Assembly: GCA_910587475.1 (NCBI GenBank) | Contig: CAJUMR010000015.1 | Location: forward strand, 1-64,000 | Reading direction: 5' to 3' | From: an uncultured Muribaculaceae bacterium | GTDB taxonomy: Bacteria > Bacteroidota > Bacteroidia > Bacteroidales > Muribaculaceae | DNA length: 64,000 nucleotides | Shown here: positions 53,352 through 61,845 of the stretch, piece after piece | Numbering within the stretch: the stretch's first letter is position 1 | How the letters are laid out: every line of letters begins with the position of its first letter | Translations under genes and position numbers: made by a program | Notes under the pieces: generated by a model | Database searches by the model: none | The model's input: the letters and a program-made list of their open reading frames with translations, nothing else | Told to the model about the DNA's origin: nothing

Positions 53352-54662
53352 TTATGCCTGGGGCATTTTAGTCTTTTTGCCCCAGCCGTAAGTTGCGGCA
53401 GCACCGAGCTGTTCTTCGATGCGGAGGAGCTGGTTGTACTTGGCCATACGGTCAGAACGGCTTGCAGAACCGGTCTTGATCTGTCCGGCGTTTGTAGCAA
53501 CTGCGATGTCAGCGATTGTAGCATCTTCAGTTTCGCCTGAACGGTGAGAGATGACAGCGGTGTAGCCGTTGCGCTGAGCGAGTTCTACGGCGCGGAGAGT
53601 TTCGGTGAGTGAGCCGATCTGGTTAACCTTCACGAGGATTGAGTTAGCGCAGCCGAGTTCGATACCTTTCTTGAGGTACTTGACGTTGGTAACGAAGAGG
53701 TCGTCGCCAACGAGCTGGCAGCGGTCGCCGATAAGGTCGGTGAGTATCTTCCAACCGTCCCAGTCGTTTTCGGCCATGCCGTCTTCGATTGAGTCGATAG
53801 GATATTTTTCAACGAGGCCTTTGAGATACTGAGCCTGCTCTGCAGAGGTGTATGTTGCACCGTTAGCTTCCTTGGCAACACCGTTGTTGAGGTGTGAGTA
53901 GTGATACTTGCCGTCTTCATAGAATTCAGAAGAAGCGCAGTCGAGACCGATTGTCACGTCCTTGCCGGGAACATAGCCAGCAGCTTCGATAGCCTGCATG
54001 ATTACGTTGAGGGCGTCTTCTGTGCCATTGAGGGCGGGAGCGAAACCACCTTCGTCACCAACTGCTGTGCTGAGGCCGCGGCCATGGAGCACTTTCTTGA
54101 GGTTGTGGAACACTTCTGTGCCCATGCGGATGCCTTCGTGGAAAGATGTTGCGCCGATGGGGCGGATCATGAATTCCTGGAAGCAGATGGGAGCGTCAGA
54201 GTGAGCACCACCGTTGATGATGTTCATCATCGGCACGGGAAGAGCGTAAGTGTTGCAGCCGCCGATGTATTTGTAGAGCGGCAGGCCGAGGTAGTCGGCA
54301 GCAGCCTTTGCAACGGCGAGAGATACGCCGAGGATAGCGTTGGCGCCGAGGTTTGATTTGGTTTCGGTGCCGTCGAGTGCGAGCATCTTTTCGTCGATTG
54401 CGATCTGGTCGAGAGCGCTCATGCCTACGAGAGCTTCAGCGATCGGGCCGTTGACGTTGGCAACAGCTTTGAGTGTGCCTTTGCCCATATAGCGAGATTT
54501 GTCACCGTCGCGGAGCTCAAGAGCTTCGTTGACGCCAGTAGAAGCGCCGGAGGGAACAGACGCACGGCCAAAAGCGCCGGATTCGAGGATTACGTCTACT
54601 TCAACTGTGGGGTTGCCGCGTGAATCGAGCACCTCACGACCAATGATTTTTTCGATTTTCAT
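53352..54662 (-). CDS. eno: Enolase
   Basis: Enolase converts 2-phosphoglycerate to phosphoenolpyruvate in glycolysis. The 436-residue protein has all signatures: GREVLDSRGNPTVEV at the start, PSGASTG, VGDEGGFAP with the catalytic-loop Glu, EDGMAENDWDGW and the C-terminal VISHRSGETED. The end (GWGKKTKMPQA) is short and normal for Bacteroidetes. A single gene with its own consensus promoter and terminator. Confidence 0.98.
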   Translation of the reverse strand: MKIEKIIGREVLDSRGNPTVEVDVILESGAFGRASVPSGASTGVNEALELRDGDKSRYMGKGTLKAVANVNGPIAEALVGMSALDQIAIDEKMLALDGTETKSNLGANAILGVSLAVAKAAADYLGLPLYKYIGGCNTYALPVPMMNIINGGAHSDAPICFQEFMIRPIGATSFHEGIRMGTEVFHNLKKVLHGRGLSTAVGDEGGFAPALNGTEDALNVIMQAIEAAGYVPGKDVTIGLDCASSEFYEDGKYHYSHLNNGVAKEANGATYTSAEQAQYLKGLVEKYPIDSIEDGMAENDWDGWKILTDLIGDRCQLVGDDLFVTNVKYLKKGIELGCANSILVKVNQIGSLTETLRAVELAQRNGYTAVISHRSGETEDATIADIAVATNAGQIKTGSASRSDRMAKYNQLLRIEEQLGAAATYGWGKKTKMPQA

Positions 54663-54708
54663 AATTGTCGTTATTTTGGTTAGTTGTGTTTTGTTGTTTT
54701 TATCCGCG

Positions 54709-54739
54709 CAAATTTACAAATTATTTGTCAGTTGGCAAA
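54709..54739 (-). promoter_or_regulatory. Consensus promoter of eno
   Basis: TTTG (54736-54739), exactly 19 bp, then TAAATTTG (54709-54716) on the minus strand: a full match to the Bacteroidetes primary promoter. The ATG is about 47 bases past the -7 box. Confidence 0.75.
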
Positions 54740-54789
54740 ATATTCGGCTGCGTGGTTATCAATCTTTTAAAGCTTTAACTGTCATTAGC

Positions 54790-55893
54790 TCAGACGTTGA
54801 AGCGGAAGTGCATTATGTCGCCGTCCTGAACGACGTACTCTTTGCCTTCGACCGACAGCTTGCCTGCATCGCGGACAGCCGTCTCGCCGCCGAGGGTGAC
54901 ATAGTCGTCATACTTGATCACTTCGGCTCGGATGAAGCCTTTCTCGAAGTCGGTGTGGATGATGCCGGCGCATTTCGGAGCCTTAGATCCGCGGATGAAT
55001 GTCCATGCGCGCACTTCGTCGGGGCCTGCCGTAAAGTAGGTCTGTAGATCGAGCAGAGCATAAGCCGCACGGATCAGACGCGACACACCCGACTCGGTGA
55101 GTCCGATCTCGTTGAGAAATTCCTGACGTTCCTCGTAGGTGTCGAGTTCGGCGATTTCGCTTTCGGTCTGCGCGGCGACGACGAGCAACTGTGCATCCTC
55201 GTCCTTGATGGCCTCGCGGACTGCATCGACATATTTGTTGCCTGTCGCTGCCGAGGCATCGTCAACGTTGCAGACATACATCACCGGCTTGGAGGTCAGC
55301 AGAAAGAGTTCGCGGGCGAATTTCTGGTCGTCGGGGGTGTCGAATTTCACCGAGCGTGCCGGCAGTCCCTGGTCGAGAGCGTCCTTGATCTGACGAAGCA
55401 CCTCGTACTGCATTTTCGCAACCTTGTCGCCTCCGGTCTGGGCGGCTTTCTGAGTCTTGGCTATGCGTGCCTCGACGGTCTCGAGATCCTTGAGCTGTAG
55501 CTCAAAGTCGATGATCTCCTTGTCGCGCACCGGATCGACGGAGCCGTCGACATGGGTGATGTTGTCGTCGTCGAAGCAGCGGAGCACGTGGAGTATGGCG
55601 TCGGTCTCACGTATGTTGGCGAGGAATTTGTTGCCGAGACCTTCGCCTTTCGACGCACCTTTGACGAGACCGGCGATGTCGACGATCTCTACGGTTGCGG
55701 GTACTACCGATTTAGGTTGGCACATCTCGACAAGCTTGGTGAGACGGTCGTCGGGCACGGTGATCACGCCGACGTTGGGTTCGATTGTGCAGAAAGGGAA
55801 ATTGGCTGATTGCGCCTTAGCGTTTGACAGACAATTGAAAAGAGTCGATTTACCGACATTGGGCAGACCGACTATGCCACATTGAAGAGCCAT
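54790..55893 (-). CDS. ychF: Redox-regulated ATPase YchF
   Basis: YchF is a universally conserved P-loop ATPase of the Obg group that binds ribosomes and is linked to oxidative stress control. The 367-residue protein has GLPNVGKSTLFN (P-loop, residue 7 on), DIAGLVKGASKGEGLGNKFL (switch II), the family's NVDDAS in place of NKxD, and the C-terminal TGS domain (YFTAGPDEVRAWTFIRGSKAP; FEKGFIRAEVIKYDDYV). Length is normal. Confidence 0.97.
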   Translation of the reverse strand: MALQCGIVGLPNVGKSTLFNCLSNAKAQSANFPFCTIEPNVGVITVPDDRLTKLVEMCQPKSVVPATVEIVDIAGLVKGASKGEGLGNKFLANIRETDAILHVLRCFDDDNITHVDGSVDPVRDKEIIDFELQLKDLETVEARIAKTQKAAQTGGDKVAKMQYEVLRQIKDALDQGLPARSVKFDTPDDQKFARELFLLTSKPVMYVCNVDDASAATGNKYVDAVREAIKDEDAQLLVVAAQTESEIAELDTYEERQEFLNEIGLTESGVSRLIRAAYALLDLQTYFTAGPDEVRAWTFIRGSKAPKCAGIIHTDFEKGFIRAEVIKYDDYVTLGGETAVRDAGKLSVEGKEYVVQDGDIMHFRFNV

Positions 55894-55958
55894 ATGATCA
55901 TATTATATAATTTGTTACTATTCAGAGGTTGGAGCGCAACCTGTCGCTTTTCGCAGCA

Positions 55959-55989
55959 CAAATTTACACATTATCGGTCAAATGGCGAA
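55959..55989 (-). promoter_or_regulatory. Promoter for ychF
   Basis: TTCG (55986-55989), 19 bp, then TAAATTTG (55959-55966) on the minus strand: the -7 box is exact and the -33 box differs by one base. Confidence 0.5.
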
Positions 55990-56099
55990 ATGTTGTTGCT
56001 CCACTCATTGAATTACGGTGTGTCATCACGGAAGATACCTGCATATCTGGAGCCGCTTTACTGATAAGCGAAATGAAATAAAGAATGGAGAGAATTTAG

Positions 56100-56107
56100 T
56101 AAATTTG
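56100..56107 (+). promoter_or_regulatory. -7 element directly before the GNAT gene
   Basis: TAAATTTG matches the -7 box exactly and lies only four bases before the ATG at 56112. If used, the transcript would start at or beside the start codon (leaderless or nearly so). No clear -33 TTTG is seen. Confidence 0.4.
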
Positions 56108-56111
56108 CAGT

Positions 56112-56651
56112 ATGACTGATAAGACTAAAATTTATGCCGAGACCCAACGGCTGATACTGCGCTCATGGCAACCCGACGATCTGCCTCTGTTTATAGCCAT
56201 GAACAAGGATTTACGAGTGATGAAGTATTTCCCATCACTATTGTCTGATGCGGATTCCGAAGCATTTTACAGCCGTATTCAGGAAGAATTTGATCGAAAA
56301 GGGTGGGGCCTTTATGCCGTGGAATTAAAATCCAACGGTCGCTTCATTGGCTATGTGGGGCTTCACGAGATCGGTTTTGAAGCCGACTTTACGCCGGGCA
56401 TTGAGATTGGATGGCGCCTGTCGGCCGACTGTCATAACCGGGGTTTTGCGACAGAGGCAGCCCGGGCAGTCTTACAGCTTGCCGCCTCCCAAGGCATCAC
56501 AAGATTGTACTCTTTCACCGCCGAAATAAACAAACCCTCAGAACGGGTGATGCAGAAAATCGGCATGAAAAAGGTTGGCGAATTCAACCACCCCAGCCTC
56601 ACTCCTGATTCCCCGCTATGCCGACATGTTTTATATCGCATTGATTTGTAG
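56112..56651 (+). CDS. GNAT-family N-acetyltransferase (RimJ/RimL type)
   Basis: A 179-residue acetyltransferase that would use acetyl-CoA. The N-terminal TQRLILRSWQPDDLPLF and the core GYVGLHEIG, IEIGWRLSADCHNRGFATEAARAVL (acetyl-CoA loop) and ITRLYSFTAEINKPSERVMQKIGM are typical of the Acetyltransf_3 group, which acetylates ribosomal proteins, other proteins or small molecules. Target unknown. It stands between the housekeeping genes and the decayed defence region. Confidence 0.9.
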   Translation: MTDKTKIYAETQRLILRSWQPDDLPLFIAMNKDLRVMKYFPSLLSDADSEAFYSRIQEEFDRKGWGLYAVELKSNGRFIGYVGLHEIGFEADFTPGIEIGWRLSADCHNRGFATEAARAVLQLAASQGITRLYSFTAEINKPSERVMQKIGMKKVGEFNHPSLTPDSPLCRHVLYRIDL

Positions 56652-56697
56652 TAGAAACGCGAAGAACCGCAACAATTGACCAAAACAGATGCCAAGA

Positions 56698-56823
56698 ATG
56701 TTGAGCGTTACGGATTATTATGCGGCATTGCCCGCATTAAAGCAACGAGGTCTTCGCGACTGCCAATTTGAGACTATTATCGAGTTGGAAAAGAGTTTTA
56801 AGTGTGGGCATAGCCGTAGGTAA
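56698..56823 (+). pseudogene. Remnant of a type I restriction HsdR-like helicase
   Basis: A 41-codon frame reading MLSVTDYYAALPALKQRGLR then DCQFETIIELEKSFK closely recalls the segment just ahead of the Walker A motif in HsdR-type helicases (GLRxCQxEAIxxLExSFK, normally followed by an A-L-I-Q-M-A-T-G-x-G-K-T block). Here the match stops at about 56805 and no helicase motif follows. Sequence after it belongs to a Fic-type fragment on the other strand. So this looks like a cut-off piece left by a deletion. The identification is from memory of the family motif. Confidence 0.45.
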
Positions 56824-56825
56824 AG

Positions 56826-57132
56826 CCATTCCTTAGGAGAGAAGGTAAAAGCCTTTTGCGCCAACAGAGCAGATACACCGTCCGCCTCCGCCTTTTTCCG
56901 CACTTCTTTCTGCTGATAGTACTCTTCAAGTCTATGGCGTACATCTTCAGTGTTTATCTCCCCCCCCCTCGATATTCTCTTTAGCCTGCGATACAAGAAA
57001 ATCCGATGGCGTCAACCCATCGACTTGCTGCAAACCGATGGCAATAGACCAGTTCTTCGCCCTCTGCACCTTATCCGGTTCAGAGGAATGCAAATACTGC
57101 TCAAACTCCTGATATTTATCTTTGTATGCCAC
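56826..57132 (-). pseudogene. Remnant of a Fic-family gene, frameshifted at a G9 tract and truncated
   Basis: From a GTG at 57132 the frame reads MAYKDKYQEFEQYLHSSEPD, AKNWSIAIGLQQVDGLTPSD and FLVSQAKENIEG, which matches the N-terminal (VbhA-antitoxin-like) region of Bacteroidetes Fic proteins. It then hits nine G in a row (56960-56968) and stops a few codons later. In another frame the protein goes on: GEINTEDVRHRLEEYYQQKE and KAFTFSPKEW, again typical of Fic. Eight or five G would restore one frame. Similarity ends at about 56826, so the catalytic HPFxxGNGR part is missing altogether. Loss of the 3' end means the gene is dead whatever the G count. Confidence 0.65.
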
Positions 57133-57201
57133 AATTAAATCTTACAATTTGTCAAATCTTAATTTAGATTATCATTAAGAAATTCACACGGGTTTCAATA
57201 G

Positions 57202-58392
57202 TTAAAGTTCGATTATTTGCTGGATTTGTCGGTCATACTTCATTGGTATGCCCTTAATAATATTAACTATTGCTTTCTCGATGATAGGCAGTGGAACGAT
57301 AAACCATTCTTTAGGCTGATGACCGTCAACAGTCACTTGCAGTTGGACGGACGCAAAGAGTTTGTGGATAAGAGCCTCGAAAGTCGATGATTTCACATTA
57401 TAGACTTTCCAAGTGGCTGCGACCTCCACATCGGCGCAAAGATAGGTAGGTTCATTCTTGGCGTTGGCGATTCGGCTTTCTACTGAAGTAACAGTAAAGC
57501 CAATCTTGTAGAGGTTTGGAATTGATGCGATTTCCGGTCTTGTTGACTTGGAGCGTAGCACATAGATAGTACCGCTCTCAACGTCATTGTCGGTCACGGT
57601 GAACATCTTCTCAAAATCCTCATCTGAGATTTCCGAACAATCCACTACGGAATATCCTGTTACAGAAAGATTTTTGGTGATGGTCTTGTATTTAATGTCC
57701 GACTCGGTGCCGTTTTCATATATAACACGAGTACGCCCGTCACGGTCTCCATGATGGTTTGTGCCTTCATCTTCAAACGCGGCGAGATAGCCGATTACTC
57801 CGTCTTCAATAAAATATCGTCCGACTTTTAAGTGAGATACGCTGAACTTGACAAGTCGGTATCTGCCGGACTTGAGAACATGATGAACTTCTTTGAACGC
57901 GTCAGCGTATTTGTCAAAATCCTCGCATGGTTTGTTGCGTCCTACATATTCGGCCTCTTTACGGGCATTTAGTCGCTCCCGCATATATTCGGGAATATCG
58001 AACAGCCCAAGGTCTGCGCCATCTTCGATGTCGGCGAGCAGAGGATCATTCAGAATAGCTTCGAGCTGTTCTTCCTCAGTTAATTCATGACCATATTCAG
58101 GTTCGGGTTCGTTGACTTCAATTTCCTTTTGGGGCAATATTCCCAATTCATCAAACGGTCTGCAACGTTCAATCTTAGACTCGCTCGCGAGGATGCCCTT
58201 CCACATATGGTAGAACTTCTTTTCATCTTCAATATCCTCCGGCAGTCGGCCATTTGCTTCGTAGAAGTCAAGAATCTGTTGAAAACCGGCTATAAGTCGG
58301 TCGCTCGATGTCTGCCGCTTGCGAGGTGCGGCAACATCGGCCAACAAAGGGTCATTGAAGATGTCATCTAATTCTTTTGACCAGTTTATCAT
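57202..58392 (-). CDS. GIY-YIG nuclease family protein (Mug113/T5orf172 type), defence cassette
   Basis: A 396-residue protein. The C-terminal domain (about 274-385) has the GIY-YIG-type pattern: GTIYVLRSKS (Tyr277), LYKIGFT (294-300), Arg307 in ESRIANAKNEP, Glu339 in TFEALIHKLF with His343, and KEWFIVPL, fitting the Mug113/T5orf172 branch. The N-terminal half is helical and acidic, with a short motif NDPLLAD at 13-19 repeated at 115-121. A middle beta region (about 185-245) may bind DNA. The stop of the helicase gene overlaps its start by four bases. It is the likely nuclease of the cassette. Confidence 0.8.
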   Translation of the reverse strand: MINWSKELDDIFNDPLLADVAAPRKRQTSSDRLIAGFQQILDFYEANGRLPEDIEDEKKFYHMWKGILASESKIERCRPFDELGILPQKEIEVNEPEPEYGHELTEEEQLEAILNDPLLADIEDGADLGLFDIPEYMRERLNARKEAEYVGRNKPCEDFDKYADAFKEVHHVLKSGRYRLVKFSVSHLKVGRYFIEDGVIGYLAAFEDEGTNHHGDRDGRTRVIYENGTESDIKYKTITKNLSVTGYSVVDCSEISDEDFEKMFTVTDNDVESGTIYVLRSKSTRPEIASIPNLYKIGFTVTSVESRIANAKNEPTYLCADVEVAATWKVYNVKSSTFEALIHKLFASVQLQVTVDGHQPKEWFIVPLPIIEKAIVNIIKGIPMKYDRQIQQIIEL

Positions 58393-60365
58393 TGCTGTGC
58401 GAGTTTACGACGTTTCAGTTGACGCAGGTGTTCTATTGCCATAGCAATGCGGCGAGCGGTCGGGTCGGAATCAGTGAGTTCCGGCTTATCTCTGCCGGGA
58501 TTCTCAGCTCTCCACTTTGGTAGATATTTAGTGAATAGAAGAATGGCTTCCTCATCGGTAAGATGCTCCGAACCCTTGTCCTCAATGACATACTGGATGG
58601 TACGCAGTGTCTCTGGAGTGAGTGATTTCGACACTACTTCGTATGCACGTTGGAATGGATTGATTTCCGCAATCAGATTGATGTCAAGATCGTTGAGATT
58701 GATAAATTTATTGGCAATCTTTATGAACTTATTACCCGAATCATCTGGTCCAACTACTTCCTCGCCTTGTGTGGCTATTGTGAGGATTGTATGTTTGGCT
58801 ACCGCGTCAACTTCCTCGTCCGTAAGGTCGGGATAAGTGTCGCGAATAATTTTGGGGATATATACCTCTGTAATCATTTCGGCCATACCCTCACCAATGA
58901 TTGCCTCGCGGATATTCTTGTCGGAAAGTGTAGTGGCAACAAGAGTGTCAAGGTCGTTTTCTACAATAGCCTTTGTCTTATCGTTGAGAGGAGGCAGGTC
59001 GCGCACCTCTATAACGTGCGGGTCATTATCTTTACTGCCAGGGACGGCAGGAGTTTCAGGTTCTTCGTCCGGCTTGGTTTTGAAGTTCCACTTTGGAGCC
59101 ATCACCTGCTCCATAAGCAATGATGCTGAAATGGCTTTAAGAAAATCATTGACAGCCATAGTGACATCATCCTGTGCCGCATCCGGACACGGTATGAGGT
59201 TGGTGAACTGCGCGTGGGTCTTTCCCTCGCAGTCACGGGTACAGCGTCCTATGATCTGCACTACTTCGGTCAGCGATGCGCGTATGCCGATAGTGATACA
59301 GTGTTCGCACCACTCCCAGTCAAAACCCTCCTTAGCAGTGCCGAGGGCAATGAGAATGTCAAGTGAGTCGCGGCTGTTCATGCGGTGGAGATACGACTGA
59401 AGCAATGCCCGCTGCTCGGGCTTATCCTCCACAAGGTCACCAACGGTGAGGATACGCCCGTCGGCAGATTTCACTTTATAGAGGTTATTGTTATAATCGC
59501 GGCTTACCACCTCACCGATACATTTCAAGATTTCAGCCACCTGATCATGTTTGTTCATGAAGGCTCCGGTCTTGCTATTAGGGTGCGGTATATGGATTAG
59601 CGTTTTCTTAGTTGTATCGAGCACATCAGGAATGGCACTCAAATAATTACCTTGAAAGAAGCTGTAGCCTATTCCGAGACTTTTGAGCCAGCGATAGCCG
59701 TTGAGCTGCTGATAATAATTGTAGTTGATTGTTGGCTGAAAAAGAGCCTCGTCCTCCGGTCGCATCACGGGCACAGCGTCGCCACGGAAATATGAGCCGG
59801 TCATGGCAAGGATGTGGGCCGATGTCTCGTTTAGCAGTCGTCGAATAAAGGTGCCAAGTCGACTTCCTTCATCAGCTGAGCCATGATGAAATTCGTCGAT
59901 GCCGAAGAACACATTGTCGAGCTTCTCAGACTCGATACCGTTGAGCGCGTTGAGTAATGTGGCATGGGTGCAGACAAGCGTTTTGGCCGTAGGATGGTCA
60001 AGAAATTCACGCACGATGGATTTCTTGGAGTTCTCACTTCCGGCAGCAACGCAAAGATTCCAATACGGAGCTACGCGCCAGTCAGTAAAGAAACCGAATT
60101 TGCTGAGCGGCGTATCATTGAAAGAACGACCGATGTTCTGTTGCGGCACGGCAACGATAACTTTTTTAATACCTTGATTGGCAAGTTTGTCGAGAGCGAC
60201 AAACATCATAGCGCGGCTCTTGCCAGACGCCGGTGGTGCCTTGACAAGGAGATGCTGACGGTTTCGCTGAGCATAAACCATTGCTTGCATCTCGCGCATA
60301 CCCAATGCGTCAGTATTGCTTGATTTGCCCGTTTGGGCATAGTGTACTTCTACGAGGTTAGTCAT
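58389..60365 (-). CDS. SF2 DEAD/DEAH-type helicase of the defence cassette
   Basis: A 658-residue superfamily 2 helicase. Motifs: Walker A APPASGKS (43-50), motif II DEFH (157-160), motif III MTGSY (188-192), motif V region LGTAKEGFDWEW (341-352) and motif VI QIIGRCTR (370-377). DEFH in place of DEAH/DEAD is uncommon but known in restriction-type helicases. Residues 430-658 are helical and contain no nuclease motif that I can see, so cutting would need another subunit. Its start overlaps the preceding gene by eight bases, its end overlaps the GIY-YIG gene by four. Confidence 0.88.
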   Translation of the reverse strand: MTNLVEVHYAQTGKSSNTDALGMREMQAMVYAQRNRQHLLVKAPPASGKSRAMMFVALDKLANQGIKKVIVAVPQQNIGRSFNDTPLSKFGFFTDWRVAPYWNLCVAAGSENSKKSIVREFLDHPTAKTLVCTHATLLNALNGIESEKLDNVFFGIDEFHHGSADEGSRLGTFIRRLLNETSAHILAMTGSYFRGDAVPVMRPEDEALFQPTINYNYYQQLNGYRWLKSLGIGYSFFQGNYLSAIPDVLDTTKKTLIHIPHPNSKTGAFMNKHDQVAEILKCIGEVVSRDYNNNLYKVKSADGRILTVGDLVEDKPEQRALLQSYLHRMNSRDSLDILIALGTAKEGFDWEWCEHCITIGIRASLTEVVQIIGRCTRDCEGKTHAQFTNLIPCPDAAQDDVTMAVNDFLKAISASLLMEQVMAPKWNFKTKPDEEPETPAVPGSKDNDPHVIEVRDLPPLNDKTKAIVENDLDTLVATTLSDKNIREAIIGEGMAEMITEVYIPKIIRDTYPDLTDEEVDAVAKHTILTIATQGEEVVGPDDSGNKFIKIANKFINLNDLDINLIAEINPFQRAYEVVSKSLTPETLRTIQYVIEDKGSEHLTDEEAILLFTKYLPKWRAENPGRDKPELTDSDPTARRIAMAIEHLRQLKRRKLAQQ

Positions 60366-61845
60366 TGCTCAAAATCTTTAAAATTTCCCAATATCCGAGT
60401 TTCCGACCTCCTATCCGTCTTATAAAATTATTATCTTTTAGTTCTATTGTTGCGCGATAGGCTTTTGTTTCAGAAATATGCAATGTTGAAGCTAAAACAG
60501 AACGTGTCACATGCGGATTCGAGACTATCTCACTATAGACAAGCAATGCTGACTTGGACAGTGAAGTTTTATTGTCTTTTGCTTCACCTTTTGCTTCACC
60601 TTTTGCTTCACCTTTTGCGTCACCTTTTGCGTCACCTTTTGGAGCAAAAGAGTTTTTAGAAATCTTAACTCTCACAAGAAAGGCTGTTTCAAGTTCAAGG
60701 TTGAAATCCGCATCTTCATTGCCATTAGCCTTTAGCTCTTCCTGCACACGCTGGACACCTCTACTGAAACGGTTAACGAAACCGATGACTTTCATTGCTT
60801 CAGCAATAACTCCATTGCGATAATCATTGACCCATGGAAAATTACGTGGATTAGCTTTTCCATAGAGACCACCGGGATTTAATATCTCAATTCTATCATC
60901 GTATTGATAAAATTGAATAGGTCCATTACCTTCGTAGTCTCGGTGGCATACAGCATTCATAAGTAATTCTCGAATTGCCCATGATGGATAATCCACTATA
61001 TTCTCTTCTCTAAGTGCACTTACCGGTACCGGGCGTTTCTTTGCTATCGTTGTAGAGACAAAAGTGTCAAGCTGATTCAGTACGCTCATTAAATTTCCTG
61101 AGAACTTGTAATCATTAGAGATGTCAGCACCTCTACCATCGCCTCCAAATCGTACATACTGAACATATGCACCGGGCAATCTACGTTCTACATTGTTGCC
61201 AAACATCAATATACCGGCAAATGTAGGACAATCATACTTCATATCATAGAAACCTAATGATTGAAGTTGGAGCCTTACGTCCCTCTTGTCATTCTCAAGT
61301 ACATCTTCCGGATATGCTTTAGGGAGATATATTTGTTTGAACAAGCGCACATCCAAGTCTTCTATTGTACTATCAAGGCATGGCATTGCATCAAATGTCT
61401 GCACATGAGAGGCTCGCTTTTCATATAGCTTCCGTTCATCATCTTCATTTGCTGTACCACGGCGCGGACCAACACGTACGCAAATCTTACCTTTATATTT
61501 AACAGGAGGGAAATGCGCTGGCTGAACCTCAACAACAATAACGGGGCCATCGTCAAGCTCAACCTTTTCAACTGTCATTGATGGTTGCGGCTGGATATTG
61601 CCCTCTGTTCGGATAGACGCTATATTTTTCAGCAGTGAGTCGGTTATTTTTACAGGCACGACTTTACCGGTTTTATCGTCGGCTCCGATGATAAGATAGC
61701 CCGGTTTTTGATAATCAGGAAGATCATTAGAGAAAGAGCAAATTGCCTCTCCGAACTTATCCATTTTGTCGGTGGATATTGTGCGCTCAACCCTATCACT
61801 TTCCAAATCGGACAAGAGTCGCTGTAAATCTTTCTTCGATATCAT
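60358..61845 (-). CDS. AlbA_2 (Schlafen-like) ATP-binding regulator with tandem repeat linker
   Basis: A 495-residue protein. Residues about 15-140 form a Schlafen-type AlbA_2 domain (AICSFSNDLPDYQKPGYLIIGADD; VKYKGKICVRVGPRRGTAN). Residues 285-390 match the ATP-binding C-terminal domain of these regulators (PSWAIRELLMNAVCHRDYEG, IEILNPGGLYGK, GVIAEAMKVIGFVNRFSRG). Residues 402-424 are tandem KGDA/KGEA units from a 12-bp DNA repeat. A winged helix ends the protein (about 430-495). Family members are usually called putative transcriptional regulators. Coupled by overlap to the methyltransferase gene upstream (4 bases) and the helicase downstream (8 bases). Confidence 0.85.
   Translation of the reverse strand: MISKKDLQRLLSDLESDRVERTISTDKMDKFGEAICSFSNDLPDYQKPGYLIIGADDKTGKVVPVKITDSLLKNIASIRTEGNIQPQPSMTVEKVELDDGPVIVVEVQPAHFPPVKYKGKICVRVGPRRGTANEDDERKLYEKRASHVQTFDAMPCLDSTIEDLDVRLFKQIYLPKAYPEDVLENDKRDVRLQLQSLGFYDMKYDCPTFAGILMFGNNVERRLPGAYVQYVRFGGDGRGADISNDYKFSGNLMSVLNQLDTFVSTTIAKKRPVPVSALREENIVDYPSWAIRELLMNAVCHRDYEGNGPIQFYQYDDRIEILNPGGLYGKANPRNFPWVNDYRNGVIAEAMKVIGFVNRFSRGVQRVQEELKANGNEDADFNLELETAFLVRVKISKNSFAPKGDAKGDAKGEAKGEAKGEAKDNKTSLSKSALLVYSEIVSNPHVTRSVLASTLHISETKAYRATIELKDNNFIRRIGGRKLGYWEILKILSND
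60577..60636. repeat. 12-bp tandem repeat, five units, inside the AlbA_2 gene
   Basis: Three copies of TTTTGCTTCACC are followed by two of TTTTGCGTCACC on the plus strand. Changes in unit number keep the reading frame and would change linker length between the ATPase and winged-helix domains by four residues per unit. Confidence 0.9.

Noticed and set aside
60577..60636. Short tandem repeats considered as a CRISPR array
   Set aside because: Units are 12 bp with no spacers and lie in frame within a protein linker.
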